64,000 nucleotides of DNA from Fusibacter bizertensis (GTDB lineage: Bacteria > Bacillota > Clostridia > Peptostreptococcales > Acidaminobacteraceae), in contig NZ_JARYZI010000010.1 in NCBI RefSeq assembly GCF_029914245.1, positions 1 through 64,000 of the forward strand. Reading direction: 5' to 3'. Below, piece by piece: positions 30,259 through 40,655 of this stretch. Both the position numbers and the translations under genes were made by a program. Below the pieces are notes generated by a model. The model did no database searches. It saw only the letters and a list, made by a program, of their open reading frames with translations, and was not told the origin of the DNA. Position 1 is the stretch's first letter; every line of letters starts with the position of its first letter.

Positions 30259-32124
30259 TTGAAGCTTTCACAATTTGAAAAAAAAATACTAAAATCAATC
30301 CTTCTATTCTCCTTTTCATCCATAGTACTTTCAAACTTAGCACTTTATATTATTATATCCAATACAACACTAGCTATTAATTCACAACACATTAAAACAA
30401 TCATTACTGTTGTGCTAGCTCTTTTTCTTTTGCTAGCAATTAGCTCATATTGGATGATGAAGATAATAAGAAGAGATAAGGCGTCAATGTATAGTCTGCT
30501 CGGCGTTGATTCGAGTGACGTTACAATCACTGAGTTTGACGAATTAAACAACATTTATCTAGAAAAGTTAAAAAGCATTAATCTCTTAAATCAAAAGTAT
30601 AATGAACAAAAAGAGGCACTAAGAAAACTACATACTGCTGTGAGCCGTGCTCAATATAATTACAAAGAGATGAATAATGAACTAAACGCAAAAAAAAATG
30701 AGCTTGAGGGATTAAAAGAATTTTTTAAAAAGGCTTCTGAGAAGTTTGCATCAATGATTTGGATAACAGATTATCAAGGTAATATAATATACACCAACGA
30801 CTTAACAAATAAAAATTTAGACGGCAAGAAAGAAGACCTATCTACAATATTTGATATTTTAGATATTAGTACTGTCCAGTTTGATCTGTTTAGAAAGAGA
30901 AATTTTCAAAGTATGCTTTTTCATTTTGTTGGCGGTAAAAAAGCAAATGGCAGGAACTTAAGGATATTTGATAAGGAGAGCATTAAATATATCCTGTTTT
31001 TATCAGCAACTTCAAATCAAGAATCGATTATGAATAGAACGTATCTGAAGAAAAGTAGAGATCTTCATTTTATTAATGAAATAAGTAAAATAATCAGTGG
31101 TCAGATCACGATAGATACAACACTTCAAGATGCTATTGAAAAAATTGCATTTTTAGGGAATTATAATTCTTGCAGTATTCGACTTATTAATGAAAGTGAT
31201 GAACTTGAATTAAAAGCAGTAAGTGGTTACAGTAAGGAATTTGTAATGAGAAATCATGTTCCAGTAGCTAATTCGCATATAGGTTATGCATTTAATGAAA
31301 ATAAAATCGTTATTCTAAATACACTTGAAGATATGTTGTTTGAAGATAGTCATATCAAGAATGTAATTTTGAACAACAGAAAAGTCGCATACATTCCACT
31401 TACAAACTATAATAAAAACTTAGGAGTTATGGCTATTGTAAGTGATTATAACTTTGATTCAGAGAGCATCATCTTATTAGAGTCAATTTCAATCAATGTC
31501 ACAATAGCACTAGAAAAAATCCTCTTGTATGATCGTCTTAAATCAAATTATTTTAAAACAGTCGAAGCATTTGTAACAGCAACTGATATAAAATCTGAAC
31601 GCTTTAATGGACATTCTAGGCGAGTTGCATTAATCTGTAAAATGATTGCCGAAAAATTGTATTTAAACTCTGGAGAAGTTGATGAAATATACATGGCTGG
31701 CTTACTACATGATGTTGGTAAATTGTCTTTTTCGGACAACTCTTTAGATTATTATTTTGACATTGATCAACACGGTAGTATTGGACGTAAAATGGTTGAA
31801 CGAGTTGGACTAAAAAAAGATATATTAGATGGTATTGAATATCACCATCTGAATTTTGATTTATCAAATTCTAAAAATACGAATGTAAATGAGCAACCAT
31901 ATTATGCTCAGATAATTAGAATTGCGAATGATTTTGATTTGTATATGAACTATGATACAACGAATATAAACCTTCCCAATTTTATAGAAGATATGAAACC
32001 TTTAGTAGGGAGTGTATACTCATCTCAATTTATGAGAATTATGCAAGATATACTGGTGAATAATAAAGAAAAACTATATAAAATATATCAAAACGAGGTT
32101 ATAGATGAAAAACAGTTACTATAA
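30259..32124 (+). CDS. Membrane PAS-GAF-HD protein, HD-GYP-like without the GYP loop
   Basis: 621 residues: two transmembrane helices (about 13-35 and 45-67), coiled coil about 95-160, PAS-like about 160-250, GAF about 270-415, HD domain about 430-590. Metal residues of an HD-GYP seem kept: H..R in GHSRR, HDVGK with His484-Asp485, QHGSIG, YHH and ANDFD. But the lid segment is shortened and the GYP triplet is missing (HHLNFDLSNSKN). It may be a phosphodiesterase with other specificity or a dead partner. TTG start 30259 after GGGAGG. It overlaps the next, related gene by 20 bases. Confidence 0.85.
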   Translation: MKLSQFEKKILKSILLFSFSSIVLSNLALYIIISNTTLAINSQHIKTIITVVLALFLLLAISSYWMMKIIRRDKASMYSLLGVDSSDVTITEFDELNNIYLEKLKSINLLNQKYNEQKEALRKLHTAVSRAQYNYKEMNNELNAKKNELEGLKEFFKKASEKFASMIWITDYQGNIIYTNDLTNKNLDGKKEDLSTIFDILDISTVQFDLFRKRNFQSMLFHFVGGKKANGRNLRIFDKESIKYILFLSATSNQESIMNRTYLKKSRDLHFINEISKIISGQITIDTTLQDAIEKIAFLGNYNSCSIRLINESDELELKAVSGYSKEFVMRNHVPVANSHIGYAFNENKIVILNTLEDMLFEDSHIKNVILNNRKVAYIPLTNYNKNLGVMAIVSDYNFDSESIILLESISINVTIALEKILLYDRLKSNYFKTVEAFVTATDIKSERFNGHSRRVALICKMIAEKLYLNSGEVDEIYMAGLLHDVGKLSFSDNSLDYYFDIDQHGSIGRKMVERVGLKKDILDGIEYHHLNFDLSNSKNTNVNEQPYYAQIIRIANDFDLYMNYDTTNINLPNFIEDMKPLVGSVYSSQFMRIMQDILVNNKEKLYKIYQNEVIDEKQLL

Positions 32125-34006
32125 TAAAATTAAATGGTTATTGTTGCTCTTTATATATTTACCAGTAGTAGTCTTTAGTATAGGTCTAATCGCCATACTA
32201 GCGTCAACTGAAGAATTATTTAAGCAATGGTTTTTTATAGTTCCTTTATTACTTATAGAAACGTTGATTGCATATTTGGTTTTTAGAAAAAAAGAGGGAT
32301 TGTTTAAAGATGAAATTTTATCAATAGAGACACTTGACGTTTTGAAGTTAGAAGACGCCACGCTCATAGAAAAAATTGAGAGCCTAAGTCGAGCACAAGT
32401 TCAGTTAAACCAATTATTATTCAATATTGCTTCCCAACATCAAGTCGCAGTACATGATATAGGGTATTTTAACGATCTTACTTTTAGCGATGAAGAGAAA
32501 GTGAAAATACTAGAACATGAAATAAAGGTGCAAGAAAAAATAGATCATTCATTAATTGATTTAACTTCTCAATTCGTTTTACAATTGAATAAAGATGGAA
32601 AAGTAATGAAAATGAACCGAGCATTTTCAATGCGATTGGGTTATCAAGAATCTGAAATAATTGGTGTGGATATTAGTGAATTGCTTAAAAGAGAGCAAGA
32701 TGAAGAAATGAACCCCATTGCAGGTAGTGTAGAAAATCAAATTGAATCTCAAAATATAATATGGATGGAAAAATTAAGAAGAGCAACAGATGAACCTCTG
32801 TTTATCAACATGAAAATGAAAGCAACGAACCCCTATGCAAGTGAACACATAAGCATGGTCTCTAACAAACTGGACGATGGTACTTTGCTTTGTATTGGTA
32901 AGCCTATTAATGACGAAATCGCTTTGCAAAGTAATATATTGCGTAAAAATAGGGAACTTGAGTATATTAACCAAATTAATGCCTCTCTTATTAGTAATTG
33001 GAATATTGAAGCGCTACTTGATAATATTATACAAAGAATTGATTATCTCTTTAACACAACAGTTGGTGGTATTTATGTCTTGGATAGTCAAAAGAAATGG
33101 AATTTAAATTCATTTGGATCTAAAGAATTGACAGAAAATGAGATACTTGAATTAAATTTAGATCGTTTTTTCACAAAAGAACTACTTAGTAAAGCAGATA
33201 TTGAAGTAATTCCAGTTAAAGAAAAGCTTTTTAATTTTTTAATTTTAGCGCCTTTGGAAGTTGATAATGAAGTCATAGCAATACTAGTCCTTGCAATGGA
33301 ACAAGAGATGAATAGCAATGATATAAGTATATTGAAAATGTTTAAGAATCAAGCATCAATGGTAATTCAAAGAGCCATAATCTATGATCAACTTAGAAAA
33401 CAGTATTTTGGAACCATTGAAGCACTTGTCAATGTAATAGAAGCTAAAGATAAATATACAGAAGGTCATTCCCGACGTGTCTCTAGATTTTCGGTTGAAA
33501 TTGCAAAAGAAATCGGCTATAGTAATGAAGAAGTTGAAAATATTGAAATCGCAGGATTGTTACACGATATTGGCAAAATTGGAATAGAACAAAACATACT
33601 TGCCAAACGAGGCAAGCTAACGGAAGAAGAGTATGAAGTTATTAAAGAACATCCATCGAAAGGTATACAGATTCTTGAAGCGATCAGTTTTGATGAAAAG
33701 ATAAGAGAAGGAATACTCTATCATCATTTGAGATATGACTTGAAAGGTTATCCAAAAGCAGAACTGAAAGAATTACCGATTTATGCGTCAATAATTGGAA
33801 TTGCAGATGCTTTTGATGCTATCACATCAGCAAGATCCTATTCACAGGCTAGAACCAAAGAAGAAGCCCTAAAAGAAGTAATTAAATACAAAGGCAGTCA
33901 ATTTGAACCGAGAATGGTAGATGTTCTGCAAAAAATAATTGAAGAAAATCCACAAAAAATTCAAGATATTATCAATGATATCGAAGTTGTTCATTTAGAT
34001 TTATAA
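32105..34006 (+). CDS. Membrane PAS-GAF-HD-GYP c-di-GMP phosphodiesterase
   Basis: 633 residues with the same order as its upstream neighbour: two helices (about 9-55), coiled coil, PAS about 150-265, GAF about 285-425, HD-GYP about 430-610. All signature elements are present: HSRRV, LLHDIGKIG (His487-Asp488), EHPSKG, YHHLRYDLKGYP and IADAFDAI. It should hydrolyse c-di-GMP. The pair is a tandem duplication; the first copy has lost GYP. Ends 9 bases before dnaX. Confidence 0.92.
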   Translation: MKNSYYNKIKWLLLLFIYLPVVVFSIGLIAILASTEELFKQWFFIVPLLLIETLIAYLVFRKKEGLFKDEILSIETLDVLKLEDATLIEKIESLSRAQVQLNQLLFNIASQHQVAVHDIGYFNDLTFSDEEKVKILEHEIKVQEKIDHSLIDLTSQFVLQLNKDGKVMKMNRAFSMRLGYQESEIIGVDISELLKREQDEEMNPIAGSVENQIESQNIIWMEKLRRATDEPLFINMKMKATNPYASEHISMVSNKLDDGTLLCIGKPINDEIALQSNILRKNRELEYINQINASLISNWNIEALLDNIIQRIDYLFNTTVGGIYVLDSQKKWNLNSFGSKELTENEILELNLDRFFTKELLSKADIEVIPVKEKLFNFLILAPLEVDNEVIAILVLAMEQEMNSNDISILKMFKNQASMVIQRAIIYDQLRKQYFGTIEALVNVIEAKDKYTEGHSRRVSRFSVEIAKEIGYSNEEVENIEIAGLLHDIGKIGIEQNILAKRGKLTEEEYEVIKEHPSKGIQILEAISFDEKIREGILYHHLRYDLKGYPKAELKELPIYASIIGIADAFDAITSARSYSQARTKEEALKEVIKYKGSQFEPRMVDVLQKIIEENPQKIQDIINDIEVVHLDL

Positions 34007-34015
34007 GGAGACAAT

Positions 34016-35647
34016 ATGTCATATCAAGCACTATATAGACAATGGAGACCACAAGATTTTGATGAAATTATCGGACAAAATCATATAACAATTCCATTAA
34101 AGAATCAAATCATGTCAGATAGCTATGGACACGCCTATATATTTTCTGGTACACGCGGTACAGGAAAAACATCAACAGCAAAGATATTTGCCAGAGCTGT
34201 TAATTGTTTAAACAATACGGATGGAAACCCTTGTAATAAATGCTCTAACTGCTTAAGTATATTAGAAGATCAATTTATTGATGTCGTAGAAATGGATGCT
34301 GCATCTAATAATAGTGTTGATGACATAAGAGAGTTAAGAGAGCATATCAAATTTGCACCATCAAAAGGAAAATATAAAGTATATATTATTGATGAAGTTC
34401 ACATGCTTTCACAAGGGGCATTTAATGCTTTACTTAAGACGCTAGAAGAACCGCCAGAATATGTCCTGTTTATATTGGCAACAACAGAACTTCACAAAAT
34501 TCCTGCGACAATATTGTCAAGATGCCAAAGGTTTGATTTTAAAAGAGTGTCCTATGAAGAAATACTAAATAGACTTGAAAAAATTTGCCATAAGCTTGAG
34601 ATTGAATATGAGATAGAAGCACTAAAATTAATTATACAGAAAAGTGATGGTGCTGTAAGAGATACTTTGAGTAGTTTAGATCAATGCTTAAGTATTTGTG
34701 AAAAAAAACTTACAGTAGCAGATGTAGTAGAGATTTTAGGCGTTGTTGAAAAAACACAGATTTTGACATTGGTACAGTTTCTTGAGACCAATCAAGCTTC
34801 TGAAGTGTTGTTAACCATTGACAACATATTAAAACAAGGCAAAGATCTAAATCAATTTGTAAGTGCTATGATAGAAGTGTATAGAGATATACTAATTTTA
34901 AGTATGGTAAAAGAAAATCATGCGCTGTTAATTGATGCCTCAACTGAGTATATTGAAAGCTTAAGAGATATATCTGTTAACTTAACATCTAAACATCTTT
35001 CAAGAGCACTTGATGAGTTGATTGAACTTTCAAAGGCTTTAAAGTACGCTCAAAATAAAAGAACTCTTTTTGAAGCTACTCTCATTAGATTGATGTACCC
35101 AGAAATAGAAACATCAATAGATAATTTGTTAGAGCGAATAGAGCGATTAGAAGCAAAATTAAGTCATGGTTTTACACCTAGTAAAGTAACTACACAGACT
35201 TCACAATCTATACAAAACAACATCAATCATCAATCGGTCGATCAAACACCAAGTTCTCAAACTAAGGAAAGCTCACCAATTGAAAGCTTTATTGAATTCA
35301 CAGAAAGTGATATCAATCTAGGTGATATAGTCAATCAATGGGATAATTTTATTAATACAGCATCTTCAGAAAAAAAAGGTCTCATGCCAATGCTTCGAGG
35401 TGCATTTCCAGAGAATTTCAACGGTTCAAAATGTACTGTTAGTGTTTCACAAGAGAACAAGATGTTTTTATCAATACTCAACAATACAACTAATGTTGAA
35501 TATCTAAGTAGTGTAATAAGTAAGCTCGTAAAAAAAATGATAACATTGGAATTTGAAGCTTCTGAAGTAAGTGAAGATTCTATCGATAAAGAGGAAAGAA
35601 TTAAAAATTTCTTTAAGGATTTTAATAATGTCCTTGAAATAAAATAA
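34016..35647 (+). CDS. dnaX: DNA polymerase III subunit gamma/tau
   Basis: 543 residues. Clamp-loader ATPase: Walker A GTRGTGKTS near 45-53, four-cysteine zinc module (NCLNN...CNKCSNC), Walker B YIIDEVHMLS, sensor SRCQRFDFKR. The tau-like C-terminal extension is short and polar (about 380-430) before a final folded part. AAGGAG precedes ATG 34016. Followed by ybaB and recR as is usual. Confidence 0.97.
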   Translation: MSYQALYRQWRPQDFDEIIGQNHITIPLKNQIMSDSYGHAYIFSGTRGTGKTSTAKIFARAVNCLNNTDGNPCNKCSNCLSILEDQFIDVVEMDAASNNSVDDIRELREHIKFAPSKGKYKVYIIDEVHMLSQGAFNALLKTLEEPPEYVLFILATTELHKIPATILSRCQRFDFKRVSYEEILNRLEKICHKLEIEYEIEALKLIIQKSDGAVRDTLSSLDQCLSICEKKLTVADVVEILGVVEKTQILTLVQFLETNQASEVLLTIDNILKQGKDLNQFVSAMIEVYRDILILSMVKENHALLIDASTEYIESLRDISVNLTSKHLSRALDELIELSKALKYAQNKRTLFEATLIRLMYPEIETSIDNLLERIERLEAKLSHGFTPSKVTTQTSQSIQNNINHQSVDQTPSSQTKESSPIESFIEFTESDINLGDIVNQWDNFINTASSEKKGLMPMLRGAFPENFNGSKCTVSVSQENKMFLSILNNTTNVEYLSSVISKLVKKMITLEFEASEVSEDSIDKEERIKNFFKDFNNVLEIK

Positions 35648-35671
35648 CAACATTATTAGAGGAGGCTAACT

Positions 35672-36010
35672 ATGGCTAAAGGTAAAGGACCTATGATTCC
35701 TGGTAATATGAACAATATGATGAAACAAATTCAAAAAATGCAAAAAGACATGACAGAAGCTCAAGAAAAGCTAGAAACTGAGAATTTTGAGGCTACAGCT
35801 GGTGGTGGAGCGATTAAAGCTATTGTTAATGGCAAAAAGGAACTTGTGAGTATTGAGTTAAAACCTGAGATTGTTGATCCAGATGATATTGAGATGTTGC
35901 AAGATTTAATAATTGTTGCTGTTAACGAAGCGCTTAAAACAGCTGACGAAAAAATGAATAACACAATGAGCAAATATACAAACGGCATGAGCATGCCGGG
36001 ATTATTCTAG
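35672..36010 (+). CDS. Nucleoid-associated protein, YbaB/EbfC family
   Basis: 112 residues. N-terminal Met/Gln-rich helix (NNMMKQIQKMQKDMTEAQEKL) and the conserved core TAGGGAIKAIVNG with PEIVDPDDIEMLQDLI. The family binds DNA as dimers. Encoded between dnaX and recR in most bacteria; AGAGGAGG precedes ATG 35672. Confidence 0.96.
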   Translation: MAKGKGPMIPGNMNNMMKQIQKMQKDMTEAQEKLETENFEATAGGGAIKAIVNGKKELVSIELKPEIVDPDDIEMLQDLIIVAVNEALKTADEKMNNTMSKYTNGMSMPGLF

Positions 36011-36019
36011 GAGATAAAC

Positions 36020-36619
36020 ATGTCAAAATTTATACCTTCCATTAGTCGCTTGATTGACGAGTTTGCAAGGCTACCTGGAGTTGGGAAAAAAAGTGCACAA
36101 AGACTAGCATTTCATATTATCAATATGGATCAAAGTCAAGCTGTTGCATTTGCTGAAGCCATTCTTGATGTCAAGAGAAAGGTTAAGTATTGTGAGAAAT
36201 GTTTTAACATTACTGATCAAGATATATGTGATATCTGTACTGATAATAAGAGAGATACACATCTTATCTGTGTGGTAGAGACACCAAGAGATTTAATAGC
36301 CATTGAAAATACCAAAGAGTTTCATGGTTATTATCATGTTCTTCATGGGGCTATATCACCAATGGAAGGTATCGGGCCTAACGACATCAAAATAAAAGAA
36401 CTAATTATAAGGCTACAAAATGATGAAACTAGTGAAATCATCATTGCTACAAATCCATCTATAGAAGGTGAAGCGACAGCAATGTATATTTCCAAACTGT
36501 TAAAAGGCACTGATATCTCAGTTACAAGATTAGCACATGGCATACCAGTTGGTGGTGATCTTGAATATGCAGATGAAGTTACTTTAGCAAAAGCAATTGA
36601 AGGAAGAAGAACTTTGTAA
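36020..36619 (+). CDS. recR: Recombination protein RecR
   Basis: 199 residues, normal length. Helix-hairpin-helix [15 protein letters not shown] near 17-31, zinc site [16 protein letters not shown] near 54-69, and the Toprim domain with [12 protein letters not shown] and GISPMEG-like [10 protein letters not shown]. Acts with RecF and RecO at gaps. Last gene of dnaX-ybaB-recR. Confidence 0.97.
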   Translation: MSKFIPSISRLIDEFARLPGVGKKSAQRLAFHIINMDQSQAVAFAEAILDVKRKVKYCEKCFNITDQDICDICTDNKRDTHLICVVETPRDLIAIENTKEFHGYYHVLHGAISPMEGIGPNDIKIKELIIRLQNDETSEIIIATNPSIEGEATAMYISKLLKGTDISVTRLAHGIPVGGDLEYADEVTLAKAIEGRRTL

Positions 36620-36640
36620 CTGAATAATTCATTAATTTTT

Positions 36641-36680
36641 AGCACTTGCTAATCAAAGGATTAGCAAGTGCTTTTTTTTA
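36641..36680 (+). terminator. Terminator after recR
   Basis: A perfect 14-bp stem (36641-36654 with 36659-36672), AAAG loop, then seven T. Strong. Confidence 0.93.
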
Positions 36681-36696
36681 TATTTCAAATAATTTA

Positions 36697-36725
36697 TTTA
36701 CAAAATATGGTAATTGTGTTATAGT
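36697..36725 (+). promoter_or_regulatory. Promoter of the Tad-type locus
   Basis: TTTACA (36697-36702), 17-base spacer, TATAGT (36720-36725), placed 30 bases before the first gene and after a strong terminator. One mismatch in each box. Confidence 0.7.
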
Positions 36726-36754
36726 ATTTACATTATTTACCAAAGGAGTTTGCC

Positions 36755-37915
36755 TTGAAAGTTTTTATTTTTATTAATACAGAAGAGAATAACTTTACCG
36801 ACTATATTGATATGGTAAGTGAATATATTTTATTTACTAATAAAGCTGAACTGGATCATCACTATAATGCCTGTGAATATCCGATATTGATTCTGCTGTC
36901 TCAACCTAGTATACAGGTCGAAACGATGATGAATAGCTTTAATTGGCATTTTATTCTAAGTCACAAAGGCATACGGAACAATAGTGATTGCTTAAGTATA
37001 GGTGCTTATTTTGAGACAATTGATGAGTTTTCCATTGTATTTGAACTAGCAACAAAGAAGCAGTGGCTGGCTATAAAGCAAGAGTATATTAAGACCTTAG
37101 GTAAACTCAGTGATGAAGATCTGGTATATCTTCATCGAATGACTGGAGAAGCAATTGATTTGAGTAAGGGATTTAAAAACATAAAAAAAGTATTGAACCC
37201 CCAAAAAAATCAGAGGATAGAAATGTCTGGTACATTAACTGTCGTTAATTCACCGGAAACTGCTTTAATGCTAGCTGATGAACTCTCTATACTATCAAAA
37301 GGCTCTGTAATAATGGTGGATGGAAATTTATTAATGCCATGCTTAGATGAGAAAATAGGAATTAAAAAAATTCAAACGAATATAAAAAGTCATATTACAG
37401 GGATAGATAATACGGGTTTAAACATAGCACTAGATACAATTGCCAAGGGATTAAACCTATCGGAATATATAGAATCTATTGTAGTAAAGAAAAACAAGAA
37501 CTTGGACTTGCTACTGGGTAACTATAATTTATTTAACTATGAGCATTATGATGACCAAGCCTTAAAAAAACTATTGTTCAAGTTAACAGATTTATATCAA
37601 TTTATAATTATTAGTGTGCCATTATTTCCATATGATGCCATGACGATGTTGTCAATTCATATAAGTGATATCAACATATTTGGTATAGAAAAGTCAATCA
37701 CTGATACACGTTATTTATACCAATACTTAAATTTACTGAGTACAAAACAAGGTATTCCGATTTCTAAAAATCTTGTAGTTAGCAAAGTAGCTAACAAACG
37801 ATCTGGAAATATCGGAGATTTAGTTTTAAAGGAAGTCTTTAAAGATTACTATGTAGGTAATCTCGCGCAAAAGAAAAAACAACTCGTGAAAAAAGTTGTA
37901 GAAAGGATACGATAG
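36755..37915 (+). CDS. TadZ/CpaE-like protein lacking the P-loop
   Basis: 386 residues. The N-terminal ~110 resemble a receiver-like domain as in TadZ/CpaE; about 150-360 has the strand pattern of a ParA-type ATPase. Where the deviant Walker A should be (after SGTLTVV) the sequence is NSPETALML, with no glycines or lysine, so it cannot bind ATP in the normal way. TadZ proteins place the pilus machine at the pole. TTG 36755 follows AAAGGAG. Assignment rests largely on position before the TadA-type ATPase. Confidence 0.7.
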   Translation: MKVFIFINTEENNFTDYIDMVSEYILFTNKAELDHHYNACEYPILILLSQPSIQVETMMNSFNWHFILSHKGIRNNSDCLSIGAYFETIDEFSIVFELATKKQWLAIKQEYIKTLGKLSDEDLVYLHRMTGEAIDLSKGFKNIKKVLNPQKNQRIEMSGTLTVVNSPETALMLADELSILSKGSVIMVDGNLLMPCLDEKIGIKKIQTNIKSHITGIDNTGLNIALDTIAKGLNLSEYIESIVVKKNKNLDLLLGNYNLFNYEHYDDQALKKLLFKLTDLYQFIIISVPLFPYDAMTMLSIHISDINIFGIEKSITDTRYLYQYLNLLSTKQGIPISKNLVVSKVANKRSGNIGDLVLKEVFKDYYVGNLAQKKKQLVKKVVERIR

Positions 37916-39090
37916 TGGGCGTAATTGAGAGTTTGATCGTACCTTATGAAGGTCAAAATAAGCATCTTCTAACATCTAGTTATAATGTATTGAATCATAT
38001 GATTGATGACTTGTTATTAGATTATGCTGCTTTGATATCTGATGTTGAAGAAGGGAAAATTGATGCTAACCTTTTAAAAGTTGAAATTGAAAAACGCGTG
38101 GGGATTCAAAAGGGTATTTTTGATCCAGAAGAACTCAAACAGCTTATATTTGATACGATTTATGGTTATGGGATTTTACAACATTTAATCATTGATGAGA
38201 CTATTTCTGATATTGATATCACAAGACATGATTTTGTTATGGTTAAGAGAAATGGTGTAATGGAAAAAACGACAATACAATTTGAAACAGAAGAGACTTT
38301 TGAACGTTTTTGCAAATTAATAGTGATCAGGCATGGAGGGCTTATCAATGAAGTTGATAACCACTGTAGAGTAAGTGATAAATCAAATTATCTGAGAATA
38401 AATGTGTGTATTCCACCAAGAAATGTTTATGGACCGTCATTAAACATTCGCAAGCATAAAGCCTTTGCATACAGTTATGACGAATTGCTGATGATGGGGA
38501 TGCTTACACCACAGGCACTTGATGTCATAAAAGAAATCAACGCAACAAGAGGAAACTTAATAATATGTGGTAAGAGTGCAGCAGGAAAGACAACGTTATT
38601 ACGTACCATTATTGAAAATGGGGATGAGTTGGAAAGAGTGTTGATATGTGAGTCAGATACTGAAATTTATCCACAGAAAAAAAACACTATTGTCCAGTAC
38701 ATAAAAAAAAGGGAATTGGGCGGAAAAATAATGACCCTCTCCGATCTTATAAAGGAAGGTTTGACAATGTCACTAGATACTTATTGTATTGGTGAAATTG
38801 TGGGAAATGAAGCTTGGGATTTTGTAAGAGCTGGGTATACTGATCACCGTATATTAGGAACATTACATGCTAGTGGAACAGAAGATGCGTTAGATCGGCT
38901 AATGATGTTAGTTGAAAGTGAAACACGAATATCAAACTTGAAATTAACAAAAATGATATCCAAAGCAGTACATTATGTAGTGTATATGAGGGCCTTTAAA
39001 GTTGTGGAAATCATGAAACTTATTGGTTGTGATATTGCGAATGAAAACTATCATTATGCATCACTTTATAATATCAAAGACGAGGTGTAG
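37915..39090 (+). CDS. Tad pilus assembly ATPase (TadA/CpaF type)
   Basis: 391 residues, secretion ATPase of the GspE superfamily. Walker A GKSAAGKTT near 219-227, Asp-box ICESDTEIY, Walker B MSLDTYCIGEIVGNEAW, His box GTLHASGTEDALDRL. Powers assembly of Flp-type pilins. GTG start overlaps the tadZ stop by one base, showing translational coupling. Confidence 0.93.
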   Translation: MGVIESLIVPYEGQNKHLLTSSYNVLNHMIDDLLLDYAALISDVEEGKIDANLLKVEIEKRVGIQKGIFDPEELKQLIFDTIYGYGILQHLIIDETISDIDITRHDFVMVKRNGVMEKTTIQFETEETFERFCKLIVIRHGGLINEVDNHCRVSDKSNYLRINVCIPPRNVYGPSLNIRKHKAFAYSYDELLMMGMLTPQALDVIKEINATRGNLIICGKSAAGKTTLLRTIIENGDELERVLICESDTEIYPQKKNTIVQYIKKRELGGKIMTLSDLIKEGLTMSLDTYCIGEIVGNEAWDFVRAGYTDHRILGTLHASGTEDALDRLMMLVESETRISNLKLTKMISKAVHYVVYMRAFKVVEIMKLIGCDIANENYHYASLYNIKDEV

Positions 39091-39095
39091 CAGAT

Positions 39096-39980
39096 ATGGT
39101 AATAGAATTTATGATTGTGGTTACAAATATAGGTAGCATGATTTTAATCAATTTTTTAGTGATGAATTATATAAAATCAAAGGAAATTACATCGTATTCA
39201 AAAACAATTCAGTCATTTATGAAATCTAAAAAAATACTTGATTTACTACAGCATAGATATGTAGAGCAGCTATTTATACGCGACTATATTCATATTAAAG
39301 AACTAGTAATATATTATACCTTTTTTGTAATTGGCGCGATATTAACGAGATGCTTATTTATGCCTTCAAACTTAATTTCCAATATATTAATTGCTGTGAT
39401 TATCATATTGCCAATAGCGGTTCTAGAACAGATGAGAAGAAAAATGGACCGAAAAATTGATAAGGGAATTTTTCAATTGTTAACGCAAATAAATGCTAGG
39501 CTTATTAAATCAGAAGACATATTAAAAGCGATTTCAGAGACAGAAAAAACAATAAGTAATAAGCCCATACACCATCTAATTAGGCAATTTAACCAAGCTA
39601 TAAAAATCGGATTACCACCTGAAAATGCTTTTGAAAAAGTACAGTTCCAGTGTTTAAATGAGTATTTCTGCTATCTTTTTACAAATATCAATATCGTGTA
39701 TCAGCGAAGAGGTAATGTAAGTGAACTTATGAAAGCACTTGAAAATGAGTATACATCTATCCAAATAGAGATTAATAAGAGAAAAACTGAGCTAGAACAT
39801 GATCGAAACATGATTGGTTTATCAATACTGATTGTTTTTGCAATCTCATATAAAATTACGAAGGACAATGATTATATCGTCGAATTTTATTTGCGACACA
39901 CTGGGATAGGTATATTTTTTTCTCTTATGGTGTGTGTAGGTATCTTTTTTGCTGTAGTAGGTAGTTTTTCAAGATATTAG
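39096..39980 (+). CDS. TadB-like inner-membrane platform protein
   Basis: 294 residues with helices near 3-22, 72-120 and 230-292 and a cytoplasmic GspF-like region between (residues about 130-225, with a conserved pattern EDILKAISETEKTI...GNVSELMKALENEY). Pairs with the TadC-like product of the next gene as the membrane platform of the pilus machine. Starts 5 bases after the ATPase stop. Confidence 0.8.
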   Translation: MVIEFMIVVTNIGSMILINFLVMNYIKSKEITSYSKTIQSFMKSKKILDLLQHRYVEQLFIRDYIHIKELVIYYTFFVIGAILTRCLFMPSNLISNILIAVIIILPIAVLEQMRRKMDRKIDKGIFQLLTQINARLIKSEDILKAISETEKTISNKPIHHLIRQFNQAIKIGLPPENAFEKVQFQCLNEYFCYLFTNINIVYQRRGNVSELMKALENEYTSIQIEINKRKTELEHDRNMIGLSILIVFAISYKITKDNDYIVEFYLRHTGIGIFFSLMVCVGIFFAVVGSFSRY

Positions 39981-40023
39981 TATGTCAACAAAGTTTAGAA
40001 AGGAGTGAAAAAGTGATTTTACC

Positions 40024-40644
40024 ATGATGAAATATATCATTATTTTTAACTTTCTGGGGTGTATCATGATGCTGCAGTTAAGTTTCATAACGACTACAAA
40101 GCATCAAATAAAACAAGATGACACTACCAAATCAATAGAAAAATTAAAAGACATACTAGTTGTGATTAAGCGACAAAAGCTAACGCAAACGACACTTGCT
40201 AAGAATTTTTATCGTATGTACAAGTACCTATATATACAAGCAGCTTCAGGGTCGAGAGCTGAAGACATGTTACGTAGTATGCATCTAGTAGTTTATGATA
40301 AAGAGCTTAAAAAAACACTACTCAAAATGTCGGCCATGATTTCTCAAAGTAACGATGTCCACAAATCTTTGTTATACCTAAGGTCGCAGTTTAAAAATGA
40401 TGATGGAGATGTATTGATCAGTATCTTAGAGAGTATAGCAATTAGTGGATTATCAAAAGATGCATTTTTAAGGTTAGACCACATGTTGTTTCAAAAATAC
40501 CTATCTCAACTTAGAAAAGATACGCAAAAAATTAAGCAGACCTATTTTATATCAGTCGTATTTTTTGTAATAGCCGCTTCAGGCGTTATTTTAGTACCAC
40601 TTATGGATCAGATGTTGTTGTCAGCAAATATAATTTTTAAGTAG
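40024..40644 (+). CDS. TadC-like inner-membrane platform protein, short
   Basis: 206 residues: N-terminal helix about 4-22, a cytoplasmic helical part with MSAMISQSNDVHKSLLYLRSQF, and a C-terminal helix about 177-200. It is shorter than usual TadC proteins and poorly conserved; the assignment rests on topology and position after TadB. Confidence 0.65.
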   Translation: MMKYIIIFNFLGCIMMLQLSFITTTKHQIKQDDTTKSIEKLKDILVVIKRQKLTQTTLAKNFYRMYKYLYIQAASGSRAEDMLRSMHLVVYDKELKKTLLKMSAMISQSNDVHKSLLYLRSQFKNDDGDVLISILESIAISGLSKDAFLRLDHMLFQKYLSQLRKDTQKIKQTYFISVVFFVIAASGVILVPLMDQMLLSANIIFK

Positions 40645-40655
40645 GGGGAATCGCT

